Below are positions 22,237 through 29,242 of a DNA stretch of 37,851 bases, piece by piece. Position numbers and translations under genes: made by a program. This DNA is from AA29 sp041481445. Its GTDB lineage: Bacteria > Acidobacteriota > Vicinamibacteria > Fen-336. The notes beneath the pieces were generated by a model that worked only from the letters and a program-made list of their open reading frames with translations, was not told where the DNA came from and searched no databases. The stretch spans positions 1-37,851 of the forward strand of contig JBGPBV010000060.1 of NCBI GenBank assembly GCA_041481445.1, in the 5' to 3' direction. Numbering within the stretch: position 1 is the first letter of the stretch; each line of letters begins with the position of its first letter.

Positions 22237-22674
22237 GTGGCCGACGAAGCCGTGGCCGGGAAGCACGACGCGCTCCGCGAGGTCAACGCCGCCCTCTATC
22301 GGGCGGTCGAGGAGCTCGACCTGGCCGCGATGGAGCGCCTGTGGCTGCACGAGAGCTGGGTGCGCTGCATCCACCCCGGGTGGGACATGCTCGTGGGGTG
22401 GGACCTCGTCCGCCAGTCCTGGGCCCAGATCTTCTCGGGCACGCGCTGGATCCGCGTGACCCCCACCCGCGTCGACGTCCAGGTGTTCGGCGAGATCGGC
22501 CTCGTCGCGTGCGCAGAGAACATCACGGCGGCCAGCGACGGCGAAGTCGGGGTCGCCGTCGCCCAGGCGACCAACCTGTTCCTGATGACGGATGACGGCT
22601 GGCGCCTCATCCATCATCACTCGTCGCCCGCCCCCGTCCGCGTCACCCAGCCCTTCAGCGGCACCGTGCAGTAG
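22237..22674 (+). CDS. NTF2-like / SnoaL-fold protein
   Basis: 145 residues. A helical start (LREVNAALYRAVEELDLAAMERLW), the conserved HESWVRCIHPGWDMLVG segment, and a C-terminal sheet ending in DDGWRLIHHHSSP mark the nuclear transport factor 2-like family, a cone-shaped fold used by ketosteroid isomerase and many small hydrolase-like or binding proteins. No signal peptide, so cytoplasmic. The His/Asp-rich pocket could be catalytic, but no reaction can be named. GTG at 22237, leaderless signal. It may share regulation with the divergent aldehyde dehydrogenase. Confidence 0.85.
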   Translation: MADEAVAGKHDALREVNAALYRAVEELDLAAMERLWLHESWVRCIHPGWDMLVGWDLVRQSWAQIFSGTRWIRVTPTRVDVQVFGEIGLVACAENITAASDGEVGVAVAQATNLFLMTDDGWRLIHHHSSPAPVRVTQPFSGTVQ

Positions 22675-22682
22675 GCGGGCCG

Positions 22683-22697
22683 GCCGCCACCGGCGGC
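22683..22697. terminator. Short hairpin between convergent NTF2-like gene and small ORF
   Basis: GCCGCC-ACC-GGCGGC, a 6-bp G/C stem in the 25-bp gap between two stops. No U-tract; a weak candidate. Confidence 0.25.
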
Positions 22698-22699
22698 GG

Positions 22700-22936
22700 C
22701 TAGCGCAGGTGGCCGATCTTGCTCTGCAGGAACGCCCGCCCGCGCTTGAACTCCGCGACGTCGCCCCGGACCAGGGCCGCGATCGTGCCCGCCGCGCGCT
22801 CGGCCAGCTCCGGCTGGTCCATCTCCGCGAGCTCGACGCGGACCTGGTCGAGCTTGGACCGGATGCTGTCGAGCGTGCCCACGTCGGTGGCGTTCAGGGT
22901 CGAGAGCAACACGTCGATGCGCGCGGTCACCGGCAT
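22700..22936 (-). CDS. Small helical protein of unknown function
   Basis: 78 residues, MPVTARIDVLLSTLNATDVG at the start and KRGRAFLQSKIGHLR at the end. The sequence is mostly heptad-like Leu/Ile/Val with charged residues (IRSKLDQVRVELAEMDQPELAERAAGTIAAL), so two or three helices, possibly a coiled coil, are expected. No family recognised and no membrane segment. ATG at 22936 lies 7 nt after TACGGT, supporting it over an upstream TTG at 22972. The coding pattern (G/C at third positions on this strand) supports a real gene, but it could be spurious. Confidence 0.55.
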   Translation of the reverse strand: MPVTARIDVLLSTLNATDVGTLDSIRSKLDQVRVELAEMDQPELAERAAGTIAALVRGDVAEFKRGRAFLQSKIGHLR

Positions 22937-22943
22937 GGCCGCG

Positions 22944-22949
22944 ACCGTA
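22944..22949 (-). promoter_or_regulatory. -10-like box (TACGGT) of small ORF
   Basis: TACGGT on the minus strand ends 7 nt before the ATG at 22936; a weak match to the TANNNT pattern. Confidence 0.3.
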
Positions 22950-23016
22950 TCCCGCGCCCCCGGGGCTGTCAAGACAGGCGGGCGCGCGCGCTTTCCGGGC
23001 CCGCGGGAGGGGCCGG

Positions 23017-23022
23017 TATACT
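23017..23022 (+). promoter_or_regulatory. -10 box (TATACT) of trxB
   Basis: TATACT lies 9 nt before the ATG at 23032; the leader would be at most a few bases. Confidence 0.5.
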
Positions 23023-23031
23023 GGCGAGGTC

Positions 23032-24033
23032 ATGCCGAAGAAGAGCGCATACCGGATCGTGATCCTGGGGTCGGGTCCGGCCGGGCTCACCGCCGCGTTG
23101 TACGCCTCGCGCGCCAACCTCGAGCCCCTGGTGGTCGAGGGCGGCGGAGGCAACGACCCCACGGACCTGCCCGGGGGCCAGCTCATGCTGACCACCGACG
23201 TGGACAACTACCCCGGCTTCCCGGAAGGCATCCTGGGGCCGGAGATGATGGAGCGCTTCCGCCGCCAGACCGAGCGCTTCCACGCCGAGTTCACGAGCGG
23301 CGCCCTCAAGTCGGTCGACCTGAAGCGCCGTCCGTTCGCGCTCGCTCTCGACGAGGGCTCGGTCACCGCGGAGGCCCTCGTGATCGCCACCGGGGCGCGC
23401 GCGCGCTGGCTCGGCCTCCCCGAGGAGCTGGAGTTCCGCACCCGCATCGGCGGGGTGTCCGCCTGTGCCACCTGCGACGGCTTCTTCTACAAGAACAAGG
23501 AGGTCCTGGTGGTGGGCGGGGGCGACACCGCGATGGAGGAGGCGACCTTCCTCACCAAGTTCGCGACCCGGGTGACGGTGGTGCACCGCCGCGACACCCT
23601 CCGCGCCTCCAAGATCATGCAGGACCGGGCGTTCAAGAACCCCAGGATCGCGTTCCTCTGGAACCACGAGATCGTGGAGATCCTCGGCGGGCCGGAGACG
23701 AAGGTCACGGGCGCGCGGGTGCGCCACGTCCAGACGGGGGAGACGAGCGAGGTCAAGGCGGGAGGGGTCTTCATGGCCATCGGCCACGAGCCCAACACCG
23801 CGCCCTTCCGCGGCCAGCTCGAGATGGACCCGGGCGGCTACATCGTCACCGCGCCGCGGACGACGGAGACGAGCGTACGGGGCGTGTTCGCGGCGGGCGA
23901 CGTGCAGGACTCCCGGTACCGCCAGGCGGTGACCGCCGCCGGCACCGGGTGCATGGCCGCCATCGACGCCGAGCGCTTCCTGGGGGAGCACGTGACCGGG
24001 GACTGGGACCCCGACTCCTCGGAGGCGGCATAG
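23032..24033 (+). CDS. trxB: Thioredoxin reductase
   Basis: 333 residues. FAD-binding GSGPAGLTAALYASRANLEPLV at the N-terminus, redox-active C145-AT-C148 in SACATCDGFFYKNKEVLVVGGG, NADPH-binding GGGDTAMEEA, and the C-terminal GVFAAGDVQDSRYRQAVTAAGTGCMAA FAD motif. It reduces thioredoxin with NADPH in the cytoplasm and may ultimately feed the periplasmic redox pair at the window start. The C-terminus continues past the usual end with a short acidic tail (DWDPDSSEAA). ATG at 23032. The downstream glycosyltransferase begins about 17 bp after the stop and is probably co-transcribed. Confidence 0.95.
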   Translation: MPKKSAYRIVILGSGPAGLTAALYASRANLEPLVVEGGGGNDPTDLPGGQLMLTTDVDNYPGFPEGILGPEMMERFRRQTERFHAEFTSGALKSVDLKRRPFALALDEGSVTAEALVIATGARARWLGLPEELEFRTRIGGVSACATCDGFFYKNKEVLVVGGGDTAMEEATFLTKFATRVTVVHRRDTLRASKIMQDRAFKNPRIAFLWNHEIVEILGGPETKVTGARVRHVQTGETSEVKAGGVFMAIGHEPNTAPFRGQLEMDPGGYIVTAPRTTETSVRGVFAAGDVQDSRYRQAVTAAGTGCMAAIDAERFLGEHVTGDWDPDSSEAA

Positions 24034-24050
24034 CCGGCCGGACCGCGGGA

Positions 24051-25217
24051 CTGCGCATCCTCTTCCTCGCCCCGCAGCCGTTCTTCGAGGTCCGCGGCAC
24101 GCCCCTGGCCGTGCTGTCGATGGTCCGCGCGCTGGTCGAGCAGGGACACGAGGTCGAGCTGCTCACGTTCCCCCAGGGCGTGGACGTCGACGTTCCCGGC
24201 CTCCGCCATCGCCGCAGCCTGTCGCTGCCGGTGGGCCACGTCCGGCCGGGGGCGTCGGTGGGCAAGCTCCTCCTCGACGTGCCCTTCCTGTCGGAGGCGA
24301 TCTGGCGCATGGCCACCGGCGGCTTCGACGTCGTGCACGCGGTCGAGGAGGCGGCCCACCTCGCCGCGCCGTTCGCGCGCCTCCTCCGCCTCCCCCTGGT
24401 CGTGGACGTGGACTCGTCGATCCCGGACCAGCTCCGCGAGTCCGGCTTCGCGCGGCGCGGGCTCCTCCCGTGGGCGGCGGCCGCCCTCGAGCGGCACGCC
24501 CTGCGCCAGGCCGCGGCCGTGATCACGGTCTGCACCAGCCTGACCGAGGGCGTGCGCGCCCGCGCGCCCGGCGCCGCCGTCTTCCAGGTCGAGGACCCTC
24601 CGCTGGTGGAGTCGGTGAGGCCCGGCTCGCCGGAGGCGGCCGAGCTGCGAGTGACGCTCGGCCTCGACGCGCGGCCGGTCGTCCTCTACTCGGGGAACTT
24701 CGAGGAGTACCAGGGCGTGGACCTGCTCCTGGACGCGGCCGCGCGCGTGGGCGAGGCGCAGTTCGTGTTCATGGGGGGGGAGCCGGCGGAGGTCGAGGCC
24801 GCGCGCGCCCGGGCCGCCGCGCAGGGAGCGCCCGACCGCTGCGTCTTCACGGGCAAGCGCCCCCCGTCCGAGCTCCCGCGCTTCCTCTCCCTCGCCGACC
24901 TCCTCGCCTCCCCGCGCCGCCGCGGCGTCAACACGCCGTTCAAGGTCTACACGTACCTCGCGTCCGGCCGTCCGCTGGTGGCCACGCGCATCCTCAGCCA
25001 CACCCAGGTCCTCGACGACGACACGGCGTGGCTCGTCGACCCGACCGCGGAGGGACTGGCGGGCGGGATCCGTGCCGCCCTCGCCGATCCCGCGGAGGCG
25101 GAGCGGCGGGCGCAGCGCGGGCGAGCCCTCGTGGAGCGGGAGTACAGCCCTGCGCGCTACGCGGAGAAGGTGCGCGCGGCCTACGCCCACGTCGCGTCCG
25201 CCCGCGGCCGGCCCTGA
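24051..25217 (+). CDS. GT4-type glycosyltransferase, probable CTG start
   Basis: About 388 residues. The natural family start is LRILFLAPQPFFEVRGTPLAV, matching MKILFLAPQPFF-type N-termini, and the codon there is CTG at 24051. There is no ATG, GTG or TTG between the trxB stop and this point; the nearest in-frame GTG (23949) is 85 nt inside trxB and adds a basic low-complexity segment, while the first ATG (24120) would delete the first Rossmann strand. Donor-lobe motifs are VVLYSGNFEEYQGVDLL and RRGVNTPFKVYTYLASGRPLVAT. Probably adds a sugar to an envelope glycan or lipid. Function call good; start uncertain. Confidence 0.8.
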   Translation: MRILFLAPQPFFEVRGTPLAVLSMVRALVEQGHEVELLTFPQGVDVDVPGLRHRRSLSLPVGHVRPGASVGKLLLDVPFLSEAIWRMATGGFDVVHAVEEAAHLAAPFARLLRLPLVVDVDSSIPDQLRESGFARRGLLPWAAAALERHALRQAAAVITVCTSLTEGVRARAPGAAVFQVEDPPLVESVRPGSPEAAELRVTLGLDARPVVLYSGNFEEYQGVDLLLDAAARVGEAQFVFMGGEPAEVEAARARAAAQGAPDRCVFTGKRPPSELPRFLSLADLLASPRRRGVNTPFKVYTYLASGRPLVATRILSHTQVLDDDTAWLVDPTAEGLAGGIRAALADPAEAERRAQRGRALVEREYSPARYAEKVRAAYAHVASARGRP

Positions 25218-25228
25218 TCGCCGGAGGC

Positions 25229-25234
25229 TATACT
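25229..25234 (+). promoter_or_regulatory. -10 box (TATACT) of lone receiver gene
   Basis: TATACT lies exactly 6 nt before the ATG at 25241. GGAGG upstream (25223-25227) overlaps or precedes it and would not be in the message. Confidence 0.5.
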
Positions 25235-25240
25235 TCGGGG

Positions 25241-25642
25241 ATGACCGGGGCGGCCCGCTCGTCTTTGCGCATCCTCGTGGTGGAGGACAGCCCCGACGCC
25301 GCGGAGACCCTCGCCGCGCTGCTGGCCGTATGGGGTTACCACGTGCGGACCGCCCACGACGGAGCGAGCGCGCTGCAGGCGGCGCGGGCGTTCCGCCCCC
25401 AGGTCATCCTGCTCGACATCGGGCTGCCGGACGTGGACGGTTACGTCGTGGCCGACCGCCTGCGGGGCGAGGACCTCGGGGGCGAGATGCTGGTGGCGCT
25501 CACCGGCTACGGCGAGGCCCAGGACCGGGCGCGCGCGCAACAGGCCGGCTTCGACCACCACCTCACCAAGCCGGTGGAGCCCACGGCCTTGCGGAAGCTG
25601 CTCGACGACGCCAAGGCCTCGTCCGCTCCCGGCGCCGCCTAG
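25241..25642 (+). CDS. Single-domain response regulator (CheY-like receiver)
   Basis: 133 residues, one receiver domain only. SLRILVVEDSPDAAETLAALL gives the acidic pocket, D59 in VILLDIGLPDVDGY is the phosphoacceptor, and HLTKPVEP carries the conserved Lys. There is no output domain, so it should act by protein-protein contact or as a phosphate shuttle; similar receivers are found attached to hybrid kinases. No partner kinase is adjacent; the histidine kinase at 19466-20467 has its own regulator. ATG at 25241; leaderless promoter. Confidence 0.92.
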   Translation: MTGAARSSLRILVVEDSPDAAETLAALLAVWGYHVRTAHDGASALQAARAFRPQVILLDIGLPDVDGYVVADRLRGEDLGGEMLVALTGYGEAQDRARAQQAGFDHHLTKPVEPTALRKLLDDAKASSAPGAA

Positions 25643-25668
25643 GCCGTCCCCCTCGTCGTCCCCCCCGC

Positions 25669-27744
25669 TCAGCGCCGGCGCGCGGCCAGCGCCCAACGGT
25701 AGTACCAGTCTTCGCGGTCGGGGCGCCGCTGGCCGTCCAACGCTCGCCAGCGGTCGGACCACGACAGGTGCGGATCGAGCCACTCGTCCCAGGCCGCGCG
25801 CTCGCCGGGCGCGCCCGCCGGATGCAGCAGGACCTCTCCCAGGGTCCACGCGTCGCTCGAGAGCACCGGCTCGATGCGGACGGCCGCCACCGGCCGGCCC
25901 CCGAGCGGGATCGCGATGAGGTCGTGGTCGAGCACGTACTGCGGTTGGCCGTTCACCCAGCGCAGGTCCTCCCGCTCGCCCCGCCGCCGCCGCGAGGCCA
26001 CGACCTCGAAGGTCGTCCCGTCGGCGCTCACCGACACGTCCATGCTGCGCGGGAGGCGAACGTCGGAGGAGGCCGAGAACAGGGTGACGGCATCGAGGGG
26101 ACGCGGGACGCCGAGCGTGAACGTGGTGGGCCGGGCCGGGTCCGGCCGCGCGACCGTGGCCGGGTCGCCGTCGCCGGCGGCCCCCGCGGAGACCAGGGGC
26201 TCGACGGTCGGCGCGAACGGGGGGAGGAAGCCGTCGTAGAGGACGGCGCGGCCGGCCCCGCCCCGGCGCCACTGCCCGCCCGCGCGGGCGAGGTGCTCCT
26301 CGAACGTGCGGGGCGCGGGAAGATCGGTCGGCACGTCCGGGGTGAGGACCCACCCGACGTCCTTCGCGAAGCGCACCTCGTCGAGGTACGGCAGCGGGTA
26401 ATGGAGGAAGCGCTCGTTCCAGGGTTGGGAGGCGACGATGCGCTCTCCGGACTCGAAGGTGAGGCGATAGGCGGGGCCGTAGGACGCGTAGGCGTGGCGC
26501 ACGGAATGCGCCTCCATCAGCGCGCGCAGGGGGCCGAGGTCGACGAGGAGGAAGGGCGCGGCCGCGCGGTCGGCGCCGCGCCAGGCGGCCAGGAGGCGCG
26601 CCGAGGTGGCGGCGTGTGCGGCCGCCAGCACCAGGACCACCGTCCAGGCCCGCCGGCGCCCGCCCGCGGCCGCCGCCGCCCACGTGACCAGGACGACGAT
26701 CGGCAGATAGGCGGGGGTGAGGAACCGGATCGAGCCCGCCGACGCGCGCAGCGGGAAGGGAAAGGCCACGAGGGCGAGCGCGGCCGCGATCAGGAGGAGG
26801 CGGGCCCGGGTCGCGCCCTCGTCGCCGGAGCGCGCGGCGCGCCAGGCGCGGCGGCCGGCCAGGACGAGGGCGACGCCGTAGACGAATACCGCGAGCCCGG
26901 ACGCGATCGCGGGGGCCTCGACGGCGTGCTCGGGCGCGTCTGCGACGAGCGGGACGTGAGTGCCGAGGAGCCCACCCACCGGCTCGTGCAGCCGCGGCAC
27001 CACCGAGGCCAGGTGCTCGACGAAGCCGGCGCGGCGGCCGGAGACACTGACCATCTCGAAGGCCTGAGGGTCGGCCAGCGCGTGCCCCCACCAGGGCGCG
27101 CTGGCGGCGGCGAGGGCGATGACCGCCGGCCCCAGCACGAGGCGCCGGCGGGCGTGGCCGTCCCGGGCGCCCCGGTAGAGCCACCAGGCGCCGGCCGCGA
27201 CCGCGCTCGCCGTCATCAGGTGGGTCCACAGGGCCAGTCCGGCCAGAGCCCCCCACCCGGCGAGGCCGCCCCGCGGAGCGGCGCCGCCCGCGAGCCGGGC
27301 GCCGAGGCGAAAGGCCAGGACGAGGACGGCGGCGGCCAGCACGAGGGCGGCCGGGTACATCGGAGGAGGGAGCGCGGCCAGGAGCAGGAGATAAGGGGAC
27401 GGGCACGCCATCAAGATCGCGGCCGGCAGCGCCGCCCGCGCGTCGAGCGCGCGCGCGAGCGCGTAGGCGGCGGGGATGAGGGCGAGCCCGAGCAGGAAGT
27501 AGGCGAAGCGAAGGGCCGCCGTGTCCGGTCCCAGGACCGCGAGCAGCGGAGCCGCGATCCACGCCTCCACCGGCGAGCCGTACGGCTGGCCCCACATCGC
27601 CGGGCTCCGGAAGGGATGGCGCGCCATCAGCCCGATGATCGCGGTGTCGCCGTCGACCGGGGTGCGCAGCGCCTCCGCCCAGAAGGGCACGCGCACCAGC
27701 ACGCCCACCGCGACCGCGAGGGGCAGCTCCCAGCGCCGGCTCAC
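25669..27744 (-). CDS. GT-C (GT39-like) membrane glycosyltransferase with C-terminal discoidin-like domain
   Basis: 691 residues. The N-terminal two thirds has about ten membrane helices with an early periplasmic VDGDTAIIGLMARHPF loop (the acidic catalytic-loop position in dolichyl-phosphate-mannose-type enzymes). A soluble C-terminal part (about 440-691) includes a beta-sandwich resembling an F5/8 type C domain: DAVTLFSASSDVRLPRSMDVSVSADGTTFEVV and VAAVRIEPVLSSDAWTLGEV. It probably transfers sugar from a lipid carrier on the periplasmic face, with the extra domain binding carbohydrate. The GTG start overlaps the upstream gene's stop as GTGA. Acceptor unknown. Confidence 0.85.
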   Translation of the reverse strand: MSRRWELPLAVAVGVLVRVPFWAEALRTPVDGDTAIIGLMARHPFRSPAMWGQPYGSPVEAWIAAPLLAVLGPDTAALRFAYFLLGLALIPAAYALARALDARAALPAAILMACPSPYLLLLAALPPPMYPAALVLAAAVLVLAFRLGARLAGGAAPRGGLAGWGALAGLALWTHLMTASAVAAGAWWLYRGARDGHARRRLVLGPAVIALAAASAPWWGHALADPQAFEMVSVSGRRAGFVEHLASVVPRLHEPVGGLLGTHVPLVADAPEHAVEAPAIASGLAVFVYGVALVLAGRRAWRAARSGDEGATRARLLLIAAALALVAFPFPLRASAGSIRFLTPAYLPIVVLVTWAAAAAGGRRRAWTVVLVLAAAHAATSARLLAAWRGADRAAAPFLLVDLGPLRALMEAHSVRHAYASYGPAYRLTFESGERIVASQPWNERFLHYPLPYLDEVRFAKDVGWVLTPDVPTDLPAPRTFEEHLARAGGQWRRGGAGRAVLYDGFLPPFAPTVEPLVSAGAAGDGDPATVARPDPARPTTFTLGVPRPLDAVTLFSASSDVRLPRSMDVSVSADGTTFEVVASRRRRGEREDLRWVNGQPQYVLDHDLIAIPLGGRPVAAVRIEPVLSSDAWTLGEVLLHPAGAPGERAAWDEWLDPHLSWSDRWRALDGQRRPDREDWYYRWALAARRR

Positions 27745-29108
27745 GGCGAGGGCGGGTCCTGGCCCGCCGCCCCTCCGGTGTCGGCGAGGCCGAAGGCGGG
27801 ATGCTCGAGGTTGAGGCGGAAGCTCGGAATGAGGATCACCACGAAGGCCAGGGCGAGGGCGGCGGCGGCCACGCGCGCGCGCCCGCTCATGCGTGAGAGG
27901 CTCCCCTCGCGCCCGGCCACCCATCCGACGCCCGCGACCAGGAAGAGGACGGGCATCACGGGCAGGCGGTAGCGCGCGAAGCCGTGGGTCACGACGTGGA
28001 TCAGGTTGTAGTAGACGAGGAACCCGAGCAGGAGGGCCTCCGGCCGGCTCCATCGCAGCCGCGTCAGGCCGAGGACGAAGAGGCCGAGGACCGCGACGTA
28101 GGGCGCGAGCACGACCAGGGCCACGGCGACCGCCGCCGCGGGGGGCACCGCCCCGTAGGCGCCGCGCTTGATGTGCACGAGCACGAGGCTGTCCGCCTCC
28201 CAGAACAGCGGCATCTCGTCGCGGACCTTCTCGAAGATCCACCACGGCTGCCGGTCTCGGATGGCCTGGAGCCCCATCCCGAGCGCGTAGCGGTACTGCT
28301 CGATCTTGCCCTTGACCGCCTTGACCATCTCGTAGGTCTCGTCGCGTGGGATCTCCGTGTTGCCCTGGAAGAGGTTCTGGCCGCCGGAGGTGGACACGGG
28401 CACGAAGGCGCCGAAGACACGCCAGTTCCGGTACGTCCAGGGCGCGACCACGAGCAGCGCGGCGAGCAGGAAGAGAAGGGCGCGCCGCGCGCCGTCGCGG
28501 CCCTGGCGCGCGAAGAGCCAGGTGGCGGCGAAGGGGAGGAAGTAGAAGACGGTCTCGCGGGTGAGGACGGCCAGGCCCCAGAGCGCGCCCGCGGCCAGGG
28601 CCGTCCGCGCCGACTGGTGCCGGTCGGCCGCGAGCAGGCGCTCGAACGCCCACCACAAGAGCGTGAGGAACACCGTCTCCGACCAGAAGTGGACCGAGAA
28701 CCAGACCATCTCCGGATACACGGCCGCCACCGCGGCCGCCCAGAGCCCGACCCGCGGCGAGAAGACGCGCGCGCCCAATCGCCCGATCGCGGGAACGGCC
28801 AGGGCACCTACCGCCGCCTGGGCCCACTTCGCGGCCTCGAAGGAACCGGTGAGGCCGAGGAACGCGGAGAGGAAGTACGAGTACAACGGCGGGTAGAACA
28901 CCTCGTGATTGCGGAAGGGCGAGAAGCCCACGCGCGGACTGGCCAGGATGCGGGCCCAGTCCGTCCAGGTCTTCTCGTCGCCCACCGGACCCGTGGCCGG
29001 CTCGAGTACGAGGAACAGGACGCGGACCGCGAGCCCGGCCACGGTGAGCAGCGCCAGCCGGCGCCCCCGCGCGCTGGTGTCGTCCGCCATGTCGACCGAG
29101 CTTCGCAT
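27741..29108 (-). CDS. GT-C (GT39-like) membrane glycosyltransferase
   Basis: About 455 residues with ten or more membrane helices. After the first helix comes PVGDEKTWTDWARILA, the acidic DE-type catalytic loop of GT39/ArnT-like enzymes, then NHEVFYPPLYSYFLSAF. A periplasmic loop near 240-310 (GGQNLFQGNTEIPRDETY) is typical of the group. It likely glycosylates a lipid or protein using a polyprenyl-phosphate sugar. The ATG at 29108 (MRSSVDMADD) is 14 nt after TAACGT and is preferred; 29090 is an alternative. It forms a coupled pair with the downstream GT-C gene and is divergent from the sulfatase-like gene, suggesting joint work on a surface glycan. Confidence 0.87.
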   Translation of the reverse strand: MRSSVDMADDTSARGRRLALLTVAGLAVRVLFLVLEPATGPVGDEKTWTDWARILASPRVGFSPFRNHEVFYPPLYSYFLSAFLGLTGSFEAAKWAQAAVGALAVPAIGRLGARVFSPRVGLWAAAVAAVYPEMVWFSVHFWSETVFLTLLWWAFERLLAADRHQSARTALAAGALWGLAVLTRETVFYFLPFAATWLFARQGRDGARRALLFLLAALLVVAPWTYRNWRVFGAFVPVSTSGGQNLFQGNTEIPRDETYEMVKAVKGKIEQYRYALGMGLQAIRDRQPWWIFEKVRDEMPLFWEADSLVLVHIKRGAYGAVPPAAAVAVALVVLAPYVAVLGLFVLGLTRLRWSRPEALLLGFLVYYNLIHVVTHGFARYRLPVMPVLFLVAGVGWVAGREGSLSRMSGRARVAAAALALAFVVILIPSFRLNLEHPAFGLADTGGAAGQDPPSP

Positions 29109-29122
29109 CGAGGCCGGCCGGG

Positions 29123-29128
29123 ACGTTA
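29123..29128 (-). promoter_or_regulatory. -10 box (TAACGT) of GT-C gene pair
   Basis: TAACGT on the minus strand, identical to the box of the SGNH gene, ends 14 nt before the ATG at 29108. Confidence 0.3.
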
Positions 29129-29242
29129 ACACAGGGTTCGGAGTCCGCCTCCGGGCCCTTCCCCCTCGCTATCGGCCCGGCCGCGCCACGTGGTAGAACT
29201 GGAATCTTTGCGCGGGCGGGACGCGGCCGTCCGGGAGGTCGG

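Noticed and set aside
25072..27972. Plus-strand open frame of about 960 codons
   Set aside because: Antisense shadow of the GT-C gene; the sense strand encodes membrane helices and the sandwich domain.
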